Of a stretch of DNA of 6,950 bases, positions 1 to 5,915 are shown one piece after another; positions within the stretch are counted from its first letter, which is position 1, and the number at the start of each line of letters is the position of its first letter. Position numbers and translations under genes: made by a program. The notes beneath the pieces are model-generated. The model was not told the DNA's origin. It saw nothing but the letters and a program-made list of their open reading frames with translations, and made no database searches. This DNA comes from an uncultured Oscillospiraceae bacterium (GTDB lineage: Bacteria > Bacillota > Clostridia > Oscillospirales > Oscillospiraceae), in assembly GCA_944385595.1 (NCBI GenBank), contig CALWXY010000068.1, positions 1 to 6,950 on the forward strand. The letters run 5' to 3'.

Positions 1-66
1 TTATCTTTAGGCACATCCGCCCCTATAACAACACCTGTTTTTTTGCGACGAAACGTCAGTCTCTTT

Positions 67-567
67 TCACTCCCCTCTCAGCCTTGCGGCGAGGGCGATG
101 GCCGTATCGCGCACGTCGCCGCGGCCGCAGTCGTAGACTATGTGCGCGTACTTCTCATACAGCGGGGTGCGCTCGTTATAGAGGTCTCGCAGCGTCCAGC
201 CCTCGGGCACGGTCACGCCGCGCTTCTCCAAATCGCCGAGGCGCCCGGCTATGGTCTCGTAGCTGTGCCTGAGATAGACCACCGTGCTTATCCGCCGCAG
301 GTGCTCCATGGCCGCCGGGCCGTAGACCACGCTGCCGCCGGTGGCAATCACCGAGTTCTCCGCCTCTATCGAGGCGTTCACCCGCTCCTCCACGCGCCAG
401 AAGCCCTCTATCCCCTCGCTCTCTATTATCTGCCACAGCAGGCGTCCCTCCCGAGCCTGTATCAGCAGGTCGCTGTCTATGAAATCGAAGCCCAGTATCT
501 TCGCGAGCACCACGCCTACCGTGCTCTTGCCCGCGCCGGGCATACCTATGAGCGTCACATTTCTCAA
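67..567 (-). CDS. aroK: Shikimate kinase family protein (TTG start, atypical lid)
   Basis: Predicted cytoplasmic P-loop kinase of 166 residues, close to the usual 165-175 for shikimate kinases, which phosphorylate shikimate to shikimate 3-phosphate with ATP. Visible motifs: Walker A GMPGAGKST (residues 8-16), DSD (31-33) where the family has its substrate-binding Asp, Arg58 in FWRVEE, ATGGS (75-79) matching the glycine-rich substrate loop, and RTPLYEKYA (133-141), the conserved R-x-PLY segment. The TTG start at 567 is chosen because AAGGAGGT lies 7 nt upstream and the predicted -10 box lies at 594-599. An in-frame ATG at 612 would lie upstream of that -10 box and has no ribosome site. Odd points: the usual RPLL lid motif is absent, replaced by RLGDLEKRGVTVPEG (109-123), and the third Gly of the GGG loop is Ser79. 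The family call is firm. The exact substrate is less certain, so the symbol is provisional. Confidence 0.88.
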   Translation of the reverse strand: MRNVTLIGMPGAGKSTVGVVLAKILGFDFIDSDLLIQAREGRLLWQIIESEGIEGFWRVEERVNASIEAENSVIATGGSVVYGPAAMEHLRRISTVVYLRHSYETIAGRLGDLEKRGVTVPEGWTLRDLYNERTPLYEKYAHIVYDCGRGDVRDTAIALAARLRGE

Positions 568-574
568 TGCGCGC

Positions 575-582
575 ACCTCCTT
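575..582 (-). promoter_or_regulatory. Ribosome binding site deciding the TTG start of the kinase
   Basis: Read on the minus strand this is AAGGAGGT, a near-perfect complement to the 16S rRNA tail. It lies 7 nt before TTG at 567-565. No ATG or GTG is comparably placed, so the site fixes the start on a non-ATG codon. Confidence 0.85.
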
Positions 583-593
583 CGTATGCCTAC

Positions 594-622
594 ATGATAG
601 CAGAGGCCGCAAAAAATTACAA
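594..622 (-). promoter_or_regulatory. Sigma-A-type promoter of the kinase gene
   Basis: On the minus strand a -35 box TTGTAA (622-617, 4 of 6 matches) is followed by a 17-bp spacer and a -10 box TATCAT (599-594, 5 of 6). TG sits one base before the -10 box, making it extended. Transcription would begin near 587, giving a leader of about 20 nt that holds little more than the ribosome site. The boxes lie about 38 bp from the GntR operator, so the repressor probably does not cover this promoter. Confidence 0.65.
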
Positions 623-642
623 GAATTTCCCCCTCACACCCC

Positions 643-671
643 TTGACAAACAGTCCAAACTGTATTATTGT
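643..671 (+). promoter_or_regulatory. Promoter of the GntR-ABC operon
   Basis: A consensus -35 box TTGACA (643-648) is followed by a 17-bp spacer and a -10-like TATTGT (666-671). The -10 box and the expected start near 678 lie inside the inverted repeat at 661-696, so a bound repressor would block polymerase directly. The -35 assignment is strong. The -10 is only 4 of 6, and a better hexamer TATTAT at 671-676 is too far away (22-bp spacer). Confidence 0.75.
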
Positions 672-696
672 ATTATTCAGTTAATACAATAATACA
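661..696 (+). promoter_or_regulatory. GntR/YtrA operator: 15-bp perfect palindrome built from four heptamers
   Basis: The arms 661-675 and 682-696 are perfect reverse complements around the 6-nt centre TTCAGT. Each arm is itself a tandem direct repeat of TGTATTA with an 8-bp period: forward copies at 661-667 and 669-675, reverse copies TAATACA at 682-688 and 690-696. The element spans the -10 region and transcription start, and its last base touches the ribosome site AAGGAGG (696-702). YtrA-type GntR repressors commonly bind inverted repeats in their own promoters, so autorepression is inferred. It is AT-only apart from a few bases and lacks the GC stem of a terminator. Confidence 0.88.
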
Positions 697-708
697 AGGA
701 GGCAGGAT

Positions 709-1068
709 ATGGACTGGAATCTGGACGACGGGCGCCCAATCTGGACGCAGCTTGCCGAGCAGCTGACGCGGCTCATCGTCTCCGGCGAGTATCCGCCGGG
801 CAGCCGCCTGCCAGCCGTGCGCGAGCTGGCGGAGGACGCCGGTGTGAACCCGAACACGATGCAGCGCGCGCTCGCGCAGCTCGAGGCCGACGGCCTCGCC
901 GCCAGCAACCGCACCGCCGGACGCATGGTGACGGAGGACAGGGTCGTCATCGACACCAGGCGCCGCGACCTGGCGAAAAAACACATTGCCGAATACCTGA
1001 CCGCCATGGCGCAGCTGGGCTACAGCGCCGCCGAGGCGGCGGAACTTCTCAGGGAGGGAGAAAAATGA
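709..1068 (+). CDS. GntR family transcriptional regulator, YtrA subfamily
   Basis: A 119-residue DNA-binding repressor, the short length typical of YtrA-type regulators: an N-terminal winged helix-turn-helix and a C-terminal tail of only about 40 residues with no ligand-binding domain. Residues 11-30 (IWTQLAEQLTRLIVSGEYPP), GSRLPAVRELAEDAGVNPNT (31-50) and the recognition helix TMQRALAQLEADGL (50-63) are classic GntR signatures. GRMVTED (71-77) fits the wing. The tail is helical and probably mediates dimerisation. AAGGAGG lies 6 nt upstream of the ATG. The stop overlaps the ATPase start in ATGA, implying translational coupling. It most likely represses its own operon through the operator at 661-696. 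The inducer cannot be read from the sequence. Confidence 0.95.
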   Translation: MDWNLDDGRPIWTQLAEQLTRLIVSGEYPPGSRLPAVRELAEDAGVNPNTMQRALAQLEADGLAASNRTAGRMVTEDRVVIDTRRRDLAKKHIAEYLTAMAQLGYSAAEAAELLREGEK

Positions 1069-1808
1069 ACGAACTCGCAGTAAACCACACGCCGCTCATC
1101 CGCTGCTGCGACTTGAGCAAGAGCTTCGGCGCAAAGCAGGCGCTCGACCGCGTCGAGCTTGAGATAGGGCGCGGCCGCATAGTCGGCCTGCTGGGACCCA
1201 ACGGCTCCGGCAAGACCACGCTCATAAAGCTCATGTGCGGCCTTTTGCAGCCGAGCGCCGGCTTTCTGATGATAGACGGCCACGAGCCGGGCGTCTACAC
1301 CAAAAGCGTCACGAGCTACCTGCCCGACCGCATGTACTTCGCAGACTGGATGTGCTCGCGCGACCTGGTCGACCTCTTCGCCGACTTCTACAGGGATTTC
1401 GACCGCAAAAAGGCCACCGAGATGTGCTCCACCCTCGGCATAGGCCCGCGCGACAGGATCAAGAGCATGTCCAAGGGCACCAAGGAGAAGCTCCAGCTCG
1501 CGCTGGCCATGAGCCGCGCCGCCCAGCTCTACCTGCTCGACGAGCCGATTGCGGGCGTCGACCCCGCCGCGCGCGACTTCATACTCAGCACCATACTCAC
1601 AAACTACAACGAAAACGGCACGGTGCTCATCTCCACCCACCTGATATCCGACGTGGAGCGCACCCTCGACGAGGCCGTGTTCCTCAAGCAGGGGCACGTC
1701 GTGCGGCACGAGGCCGTCGACGAGCTGCGCGAGCGCGAGGGCAAGAGCGTCGACGCCCTGTTCCGCGAGATTTTCCGCGCCCAGCCCATGGAAGGAGGCG
1801 AGTGGTGA
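1065..1808 (+). CDS. ABC transporter ATP-binding protein (YtrB/BcrA-like)
   Basis: A 247-residue cytoplasmic ATPase that would power the adjacent permease. Walker A is GPNGSGKT (44-51), Walker B YLLDEP (156-161) with catalytic Glu160, the D-loop follows as AGVD (163-166), and the switch His is His192 in STH. The signature loop reads MSKGTKEK (135-142) instead of LSGGQ; related forms with SKG are usual in this exporter subfamily. The Q-loop position reads SYLPDR (84-89), without an obvious Gln. The start is supported by GGGAGGGAG at 1052-1060 and the 4-bp overlap with the regulator. YtrA regulators next to such ATPases usually control exporters for envelope stress or peptide-antibiotic resistance; substrate and direction here are inferred. 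Confidence 0.95.
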   Translation: MNELAVNHTPLIRCCDLSKSFGAKQALDRVELEIGRGRIVGLLGPNGSGKTTLIKLMCGLLQPSAGFLMIDGHEPGVYTKSVTSYLPDRMYFADWMCSRDLVDLFADFYRDFDRKKATEMCSTLGIGPRDRIKSMSKGTKEKLQLALAMSRAAQLYLLDEPIAGVDPAARDFILSTILTNYNENGTVLISTHLISDVERTLDEAVFLKQGHVVRHEAVDELREREGKSVDALFREIFRAQPMEGGEW

Positions 1809-2608
1809 TGCTCGGAAAGCTGCTCAAATACGAATTCCGCTCCATAAGCAGGCAGTTTGCCGGAATCTGGATAGCGGCGCTGGCCGTCGCACTCATAAAC
1901 GGTATTCTGCAAACCCCGTTCGGCGAAACGGACTCACCCGTCAGCCTGGTGATGATTCTGGTATACAGCGGCGTCATGGTGGCCCTGTTCGTCATCACGC
2001 TGATATTCATACTCGGCCGCTTCAACTCCGGGCTGCTCGGTCAGGAGGGCTACCTGATGTTCACCCTGCCGGTCACGCCGACCATGCTCGTCACCTCGAA
2101 GCTCATGGCCTCGATAATCGTCTCGTTTGTGAGCTGCATAGTTGCCTTCGCCAGCATGATTCTGCTGAGCGTGCGGTACATGAACTTCCTGCCGGAGTTT
2201 TTCAGCGAGCTGACCCGCCTGCTGCGCACCATCACCTTTGAGGAGCCCGCGCTCTGGCTCACGCTGCTTGAAACTCTCGTGCTCCTGTTCGTCTGGTGCG
2301 CCGTTGCGGTGCTGGAGATCTACGTCGCCATCGCCGTGGGGCACCTCGCAAACCGCCACCGCACCGCCCTCGCTGTCGGCGCCTTCATCGTCATATCCTC
2401 GGTCAGCTCCTGGCTGATGGGCATTATCGGGAAGGCCGCCGACGAGCCGGGCATGGACAACTGGCTCGACAGCATGATCGCCCACGGCTCCCACACCGCC
2501 GCGACAAATATCGGCCTGCTGCTGATGATAGCGCTCGGCGTCTTTTTCGCCGCCATCTACTTCATCGGCACCACCGCGATTATCTCCAAAAAACTCAACC
2601 TCGAATAG
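1808..2608 (+). CDS. ABC transporter permease (six predicted membrane helices)
   Basis: A 266-residue inner-membrane partner of the preceding ATPase. Hydrophobic segments lie at about residues 17-35, 45-69, 98-122, 152-180, 187-207 and 234-259, the six-helix plan of ABC-2 type permeases. The N-terminus MLGKLLKYEFRS is the amphipathic start typical of this group, and GQEGYLMFTLPVTP (78-91) before helix 3 matches a segment I recognise in Clostridia homologues. The ATG is chosen because GGAGG (1794-1798) lies 9 nt upstream and the codon overlaps the ATPase stop by one base (TGATG). Two in-frame GTG codons just upstream are possible alternatives. The open frame runs much further upstream, but that part is an Arg-rich shadow of the ATPase gene. 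No substrate can be assigned. Confidence 0.92.
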   Translation: MLGKLLKYEFRSISRQFAGIWIAALAVALINGILQTPFGETDSPVSLVMILVYSGVMVALFVITLIFILGRFNSGLLGQEGYLMFTLPVTPTMLVTSKLMASIIVSFVSCIVAFASMILLSVRYMNFLPEFFSELTRLLRTITFEEPALWLTLLETLVLLFVWCAVAVLEIYVAIAVGHLANRHRTALAVGAFIVISSVSSWLMGIIGKAADEPGMDNWLDSMIAHGSHTAATNIGLLLMIALGVFFAAIYFIGTTAIISKKLNLE

Positions 2609-2612
2609 GCAA

Positions 2613-2655
2613 AAAGAAAGGATTTCCAAATCAAGGAAGTCCTCTCTTTATGTTT
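2613..2655 (+). terminator. Imperfect hairpin after the ABC operon, probable terminator
   Basis: Arms 2613-2627 and 2635-2649 form a 15-bp stem with one G-U pair and one A-C mismatch around the 7-nt loop AAATCAA. The stem begins five bases after the permease stop. The 3' side is pyrimidine-rich (CTCTCTTT, then ATGTTT) but lacks a clean T run, so it may be a weak terminator or an RNA-stabilising hairpin. It ends just before the next promoter. Confidence 0.55.
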
Positions 2656-2683
2656 GCAATCTCGCCGCGCTATATGCTATACT
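2654..2683 (+). promoter_or_regulatory. Extended -10 promoter of the SLH protein gene
   Basis: A weak -35 box TTGCAA (2654-2659, 4 of 6), an 18-bp spacer and -10 box TATACT (2678-2683, 5 of 6) preceded by TGC, an extended -10 element. Transcription would start near 2690, giving a leader of about 43 nt before the ATG at 2733. This suggests expression independent of the ABC operon. Confidence 0.6.
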
Positions 2684-2732
2684 GTAAAAAATGGGCATAT
2701 TATGTAAATTAATGCCGAGGAGGTATACGCAC

Positions 2733-4562
2733 ATGCGCCATGCTAAAAAGCTGCTCGCGGGGCTGACCGCCGCCGCGCTCATGCTCACCGCCGCCGTCCC
2801 GGCCCTCGCAAAAAGCGATTTCTCGGATCTCGACGGCCACTGGGCGGAGAGCTACATCGAGGATCTCTACGACAGAGGCTATATCTCCGGCTACTCCGAC
2901 GGCACGATGAAACCCGACAACTCCATCACCGCCTGCGAGGCGCTGGTCTTTCTCTCCCGCTTCTACTCCCTCACCGACGACGAGCTGGCCTACGTCTGCG
3001 CCGACTGGGGCGAGATCTCGCAGGAATACGTCCCCACCTCCCTCAAGTGGGCATATGAGGAAGTCGCCGTCTGCCTCGCCGCCGGAATCATAAGCGAGGA
3101 CGAGCTGGACGCGCTCGACCTCTCGAAGGAGATTCCCAAGGAGACGCTCTGCGTCTTCCTCGTGCGTGCGCTCGGCCTTGAGCGCGAGGCGCTCGAGCTT
3201 GAGGGCATAGAGCTGTCATTTGCCGACGCCGCCGACATCAGCGAATCCGCCACCGGCCACATCGCCCAGCTCGTCAGCATGGGCATCATCACCGGCGACG
3301 AGCAGAACCGCTTCACGCCGAAGCTCGGCGTCACCCGCGCCATGGCCGCGACGCTCGTCTCCCGCGGGCTCGACTACCTTGAGGACGAGGACATCAGCCT
3401 CACACTCGACGGCTACTCCGGTCTCGTCCGCACCGAGGCGATAATCGCGGGCGTCGGCAGCGGCTATGTCCAGCTGCGCGGCAGCGACGGCCTCGTGCGC
3501 GAGTTTGAGCTGAGTAACGGCGCCGCCGTCACCGTGAACGGCAAGTCCTCCTCGCTCAGCTCCTCCCTCGTCGGCGAGCAGGCCGAGTTCTCCGCCCTCG
3601 ACGGGGAGATCAGCTCCGTCGCCGTCACCACCGACTCCGACGTCCAGTGGGTGCAGGGGCGCGTCAGCCGCGTCAGCAGCGCCAGCAGCGGCACCTACGT
3701 CATGATTGACGACGTGTTCACCGGCGAGACGGTAAAGGTCAACATCGTCTCCTCCTCCGAGCTCACGCTCGACGGCGATGAGGCTGAGCACGCAGACCTC
3801 AGCTCCGGCACCTTCGCCACCGCCAGAATAGACGACGACAAGCTCGACACCCTCGACGTCGTCACCCTCGACGGCGAGATAAAGGGCGAGATAAGCGAGA
3901 TCGTCTACGCCTCCACCGTCCAGTTCAAGGTGAAGTCCGGCTCCACGCTGTATGTCTTCCTGCTCGACATCTCCGACCTGCCCACCGTCAAGCGCGGCGG
4001 CGCGACCATCACCATCGACCGCCTCGCCGTCGGCGATGAGGTCGAGATTGCGATAGACGACGCCGAGGTCGACACCATCAGCTCCACCGCCACCGAGAGC
4101 GGCGTCACCGCCACGCTCAGCGCCATCACCGTCACCTCCACCGGCACCTTCTGGGTGCTCGAGGACGACGCCGGCAACGAGGCCACCTACCAGCTCGACA
4201 GCATGGCCTCCATCTACAACGGCAGCAAGACCATCTCCGCCTCCGACATCAAGGTCGGCGACACCGTCTCCGTCTCCGTATACGGCAATGTCATCACCGA
4301 GGTCGAGCTGGTGAGCGCCGCGCAGTCCTCCGAGAAGTTCAGCGCCGAGATTCTCTCCGTCGACAGCGGCTCCAAGACCATCACCGCGCTGTATAACGGA
4401 CGCCTCGTCTACATCGACACCTCCGGTGCGACCATCATCTCCGCCGCCACCGGCAAGACCGTGAAGCTCAGCTCCGTTGAGGAGGGCGGCTCCGCCACCT
4501 TCTACGGCAGCTTCGAGACCTCCAACAGCTTTGAGGCGACTTCGATTATAATTGAGAGCTGA
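2733..4562 (+). CDS. Secreted SLH-domain surface protein with repeated beta-rich C-terminal modules
   Basis: A 609-residue exported protein, probably anchored to the cell wall. Residues 1-26 form a signal peptide: basic MRHAKK, a hydrophobic core, and cleavage after ALA26. Three SLH repeats follow: 29-78 (DFSDLDGHWAES, GYISGYSDGTMKP), a diverged one at about 90-148, and 163-216 (FADAADI, GIITGDEQNRFTP). SLH domains bind pyruvylated secondary cell-wall polymers. The remaining 390 residues are rich in Ser, Thr, Asp and Val with alternating beta-strand patterns and no recognisable catalytic domain. The start is set by GAGGAGG (2717-2723), 9 nt upstream; the in-frame ATG at 2691 has no ribosome site and would precede the signal peptide with an odd extension. 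Four cysteines (68, 89, 114, 140) occur in the SLH region of the secreted part and none after it. It could be an S-layer subunit or an accessory wall protein. Confidence 0.93.
   Translation: MRHAKKLLAGLTAAALMLTAAVPALAKSDFSDLDGHWAESYIEDLYDRGYISGYSDGTMKPDNSITACEALVFLSRFYSLTDDELAYVCADWGEISQEYVPTSLKWAYEEVAVCLAAGIISEDELDALDLSKEIPKETLCVFLVRALGLEREALELEGIELSFADAADISESATGHIAQLVSMGIITGDEQNRFTPKLGVTRAMAATLVSRGLDYLEDEDISLTLDGYSGLVRTEAIIAGVGSGYVQLRGSDGLVREFELSNGAAVTVNGKSSSLSSSLVGEQAEFSALDGEISSVAVTTDSDVQWVQGRVSRVSSASSGTYVMIDDVFTGETVKVNIVSSSELTLDGDEAEHADLSSGTFATARIDDDKLDTLDVVTLDGEIKGEISEIVYASTVQFKVKSGSTLYVFLLDISDLPTVKRGGATITIDRLAVGDEVEIAIDDAEVDTISSTATESGVTATLSAITVTSTGTFWVLEDDAGNEATYQLDSMASIYNGSKTISASDIKVGDTVSVSVYGNVITEVELVSAAQSSEKFSAEILSVDSGSKTITALYNGRLVYIDTSGATIISAATGKTVKLSSVEEGGSATFYGSFETSNSFEATSIIIES
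3426..4556 (+). repeat. Five diverged ~75-residue protein modules within the SLH protein
   Basis: Reading residues 232-608, the same order of elements recurs: a strand of the form x-I-x-x-V, a short gap, a second strand, a Ser/Thr-rich link, a VGD/VGE-like turn, then a closing strand pair ending in a V-x-V or I-x-I run. Approximate units are 232-302, 304-381, 382-452, 457-529 and 534-608. The clearest shared pieces are AVGDEVEIAIDDAEVDTIS (432-450) and KVGDTVSVSVYGNVITEVEL (507-526). Similarity is at the level of pattern rather than identity, so the unit borders are estimates. Confidence 0.5.
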
Positions 4563-4571
4563 AAGGCAACT

Positions 4572-4605
4572 AAAAAAGCAGCCGCCATCCGGCGGCTGCT
4601 TTTTT
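4572..4605. terminator. Bidirectional rho-independent terminator between convergent genes
   Basis: A perfect 15-bp inverted repeat (4572-4586 and 4591-4605) around the 4-nt loop ATCC: a nine-pair GC-rich core GCAGCCGCC/GGCGGCTGC flanked by A6 and T6. On the plus strand it begins nine bases after the SLH gene stop and ends in TTTTTT. On the minus strand it directly follows the GH1 stop (codon at 4607-4609) and also ends in TTTTTT, so it can terminate both transcripts. Confidence 0.95.
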
Positions 4606-4606
4606 A

Positions 4607-5893
4607 TTAGTGGTGATAGGATTCCATCGCGAGGAATTCGTCGTACAGCTCCTGCGTCACCTCGCGCTGCTTTATTAGCTCGGAGTAGAAGCGCCCGCTT
4701 TTTTTGACGCGGCGCTCCATCGTCGCGAAGTCGACCTCGACGAGGCCGAAGCGCGCCGAGCAGCCCTCCAGCCACTCGAAATTGTCGAGGAAGCTCCAGT
4801 GGTAGTAGCGCTCGAACGGCAGGTTGCTGCGGCTGATGGCCGCGAGGTGGTCGAAGATGAAGCGGCAGCGGAAGGCGTCGTTATTGTCGCAGACGCCGTT
4901 CTCCGTGACGTAGATGGGCAGCGAGCAGATTCGCATGAGCTTCTGCGCGCACTCGACCAGACCCTGCGGGTAAATCTCCCAGCCGAGGTCGCTGCGCGCG
5001 CTGTAGAGGCGCACTCCGTCTTTGAGTCCGGTGACGGTGGAGCGGGTGTAGTAGTTGAGGCCGTGGAAGTCGCAGTAGCGCCCGGGGCGGGAGCGCGAGT
5101 AGTCGCGCAGCGGCGGGGCGAATTTGCCGAGCGTCACCGCCTCGGCCAGCTGCGTCTGGAACAGGCGCTCGGAGAGCGCCGCGGCGGCGCAGTGCGCGGG
5201 ATTGGCCTTATTCTTCGGCGCGAAGGCGCGCATATGCAGCGCCACGCCCACCCGCGTGCCGCGCAGCCCCATCTCGCTGCGGATGCGGTGTATGAGCCGG
5301 TAGGCCCTGATGTGCGCCGAGGCCATGACCGACATCGTCCTCATTGCCGACTGCATACTCTTTTTCCCCGGCGGCCAGATGCCGTCGCGGCAGCCGTTGA
5401 GGGCGTAGACGTTCGGCTCGTTGATGGTTATGTAGTCGTCGCAGAGGTGGCCGAGCCGCCTCACCATGCGCTCGACGTAGCGCAGGAAGTAGACTATGTT
5501 CTTCGGCTCGTCCCAGCCGCCGCAGACCTCGAACCACACGGGGTTTGTGAAGTGGTGCAGGGTTATGAGCGGGCGTATGCCGAGGCCGTTTAAGAGCATC
5601 AGCTCCTCCTTGAGGTGGTCGATGGCGTACTCGTCGAAGCAGCCCTCGCTCGGCTCGACCCGCGCCCACTCTATGCTCATGCGGCAGGTCTGTATGCCCA
5701 TGCGCGCCATGAGCATGGCGTCGGAGCGCCAGCGCTCCCAGTGCCCGGCGGCGACGGCGGGGTCGGAGCCGTCGCGGATTTTGCCCGCGCTGTACCAGAG
5801 GTTCCAGGTGTGGCCGAAGTCGCCGCCGTCAATCTGGGTGGCGGAGCCGGCCGTGCCGAGCAGCAAGTCCTTTTTTATGTCCAGGCGGCTCAA
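4607..5893 (-). CDS. GH1 family beta-glucosidase
   Basis: A 428-residue glycoside hydrolase family 1 enzyme, slightly shorter than the usual 440-480, expected to cleave beta-linked glucosides or galactosides by the retaining mechanism. No signal peptide is seen, so it should be cytoplasmic. Motifs: LGTAGSATQIDGG (12-24) with glycone-binding Gln20, LHHFTNP (112-118), the acid/base in TINEPN (Glu159), NYYTR (280-284), the nucleophile in YVTENGV (Glu331), and WSFLDNFEW (366-374). The Glu-Trp pair at 373-374 is typical of non-phosphorylated glucosidases rather than 6-phospho-beta-glucosidases. The TTG start is chosen because AAAGGGGGTG lies just upstream, while the nearest ATG upstream is out of frame. 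About twelve cysteines suit a cytoplasmic protein of an anaerobe. It lies 22 bp after the transporter gene and probably shares its transcript. Confidence 0.95.
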   Translation of the reverse strand: MSRLDIKKDLLLGTAGSATQIDGGDFGHTWNLWYSAGKIRDGSDPAVAAGHWERWRSDAMLMARMGIQTCRMSIEWARVEPSEGCFDEYAIDHLKEELMLLNGLGIRPLITLHHFTNPVWFEVCGGWDEPKNIVYFLRYVERMVRRLGHLCDDYITINEPNVYALNGCRDGIWPPGKKSMQSAMRTMSVMASAHIRAYRLIHRIRSEMGLRGTRVGVALHMRAFAPKNKANPAHCAAAALSERLFQTQLAEAVTLGKFAPPLRDYSRSRPGRYCDFHGLNYYTRSTVTGLKDGVRLYSARSDLGWEIYPQGLVECAQKLMRICSLPIYVTENGVCDNNDAFRCRFIFDHLAAISRSNLPFERYYHWSFLDNFEWLEGCSARFGLVEVDFATMERRVKKSGRFYSELIKQREVTQELYDEFLAMESYHH

Positions 5894-5908
5894 TGCCGCA
5901 CCCCCTTT
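5891..5908 (-). promoter_or_regulatory. Ribosome binding site and TTG start of the GH1 gene
   Basis: On the minus strand AAAGGGGGTG (5908-5899) is followed after 5 nt by TTG (5893-5891). It lies in the 22-bp gap after the transporter stop, and no ATG or GTG in the right frame is near, so TTG is the best start. The ribosome site is G-rich rather than a canonical AGGAGG. Confidence 0.75.
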
Positions 5909-5915
5909 CGGAAAA

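Noticed and set aside
1..66. Possible gene or terminator downstream of the kinase stop, including a short GACG-AAA-CGTC hairpin near 47-57 and T/A runs.
   Set aside because: The hairpin has only four pairs and no adjoining T run on the kinase transcript strand. A minus-strand ATG near the window edge has no properly spaced ribosome site and only a few codons are visible.
651..662. Small inverted repeat CAGT-CCAA-ACTG between the -35 box and the operator.
   Set aside because: Four-base arms are expected by chance and do not share the TGTATTA heptamer.
1020..1709. A 229-residue minus-strand frame over the ATPase, and a similar one at 1934-2629 over the permease.
   Set aside because: Both are shadows of high-GC codon use. 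The plus-strand genes have full motif support.
1235..1807. In-frame upstream extension of the permease (a fused 457-residue protein).
   Set aside because: The extension is an Arg/Pro-rich translation of the ATPase gene in another frame. A ribosome site and a TGATG overlap support the start at 1808.
2691..2732. Earlier ATG start for the SLH protein at 2691.
   Set aside because: It lies at the predicted transcription start without a ribosome site. The signal peptide begins properly at 2733 behind GAGGAGG.
3216..4775. A 519-residue open frame on the minus strand across most of the SLH gene.
   Set aside because: Its composition is extreme (Gly, Ala, Asp and Val runs), it has no recognisable motif, and it runs through the terminator at 4572-4605 into the GH1 gene. 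It mirrors the C-ending codons of the real gene on the other strand.
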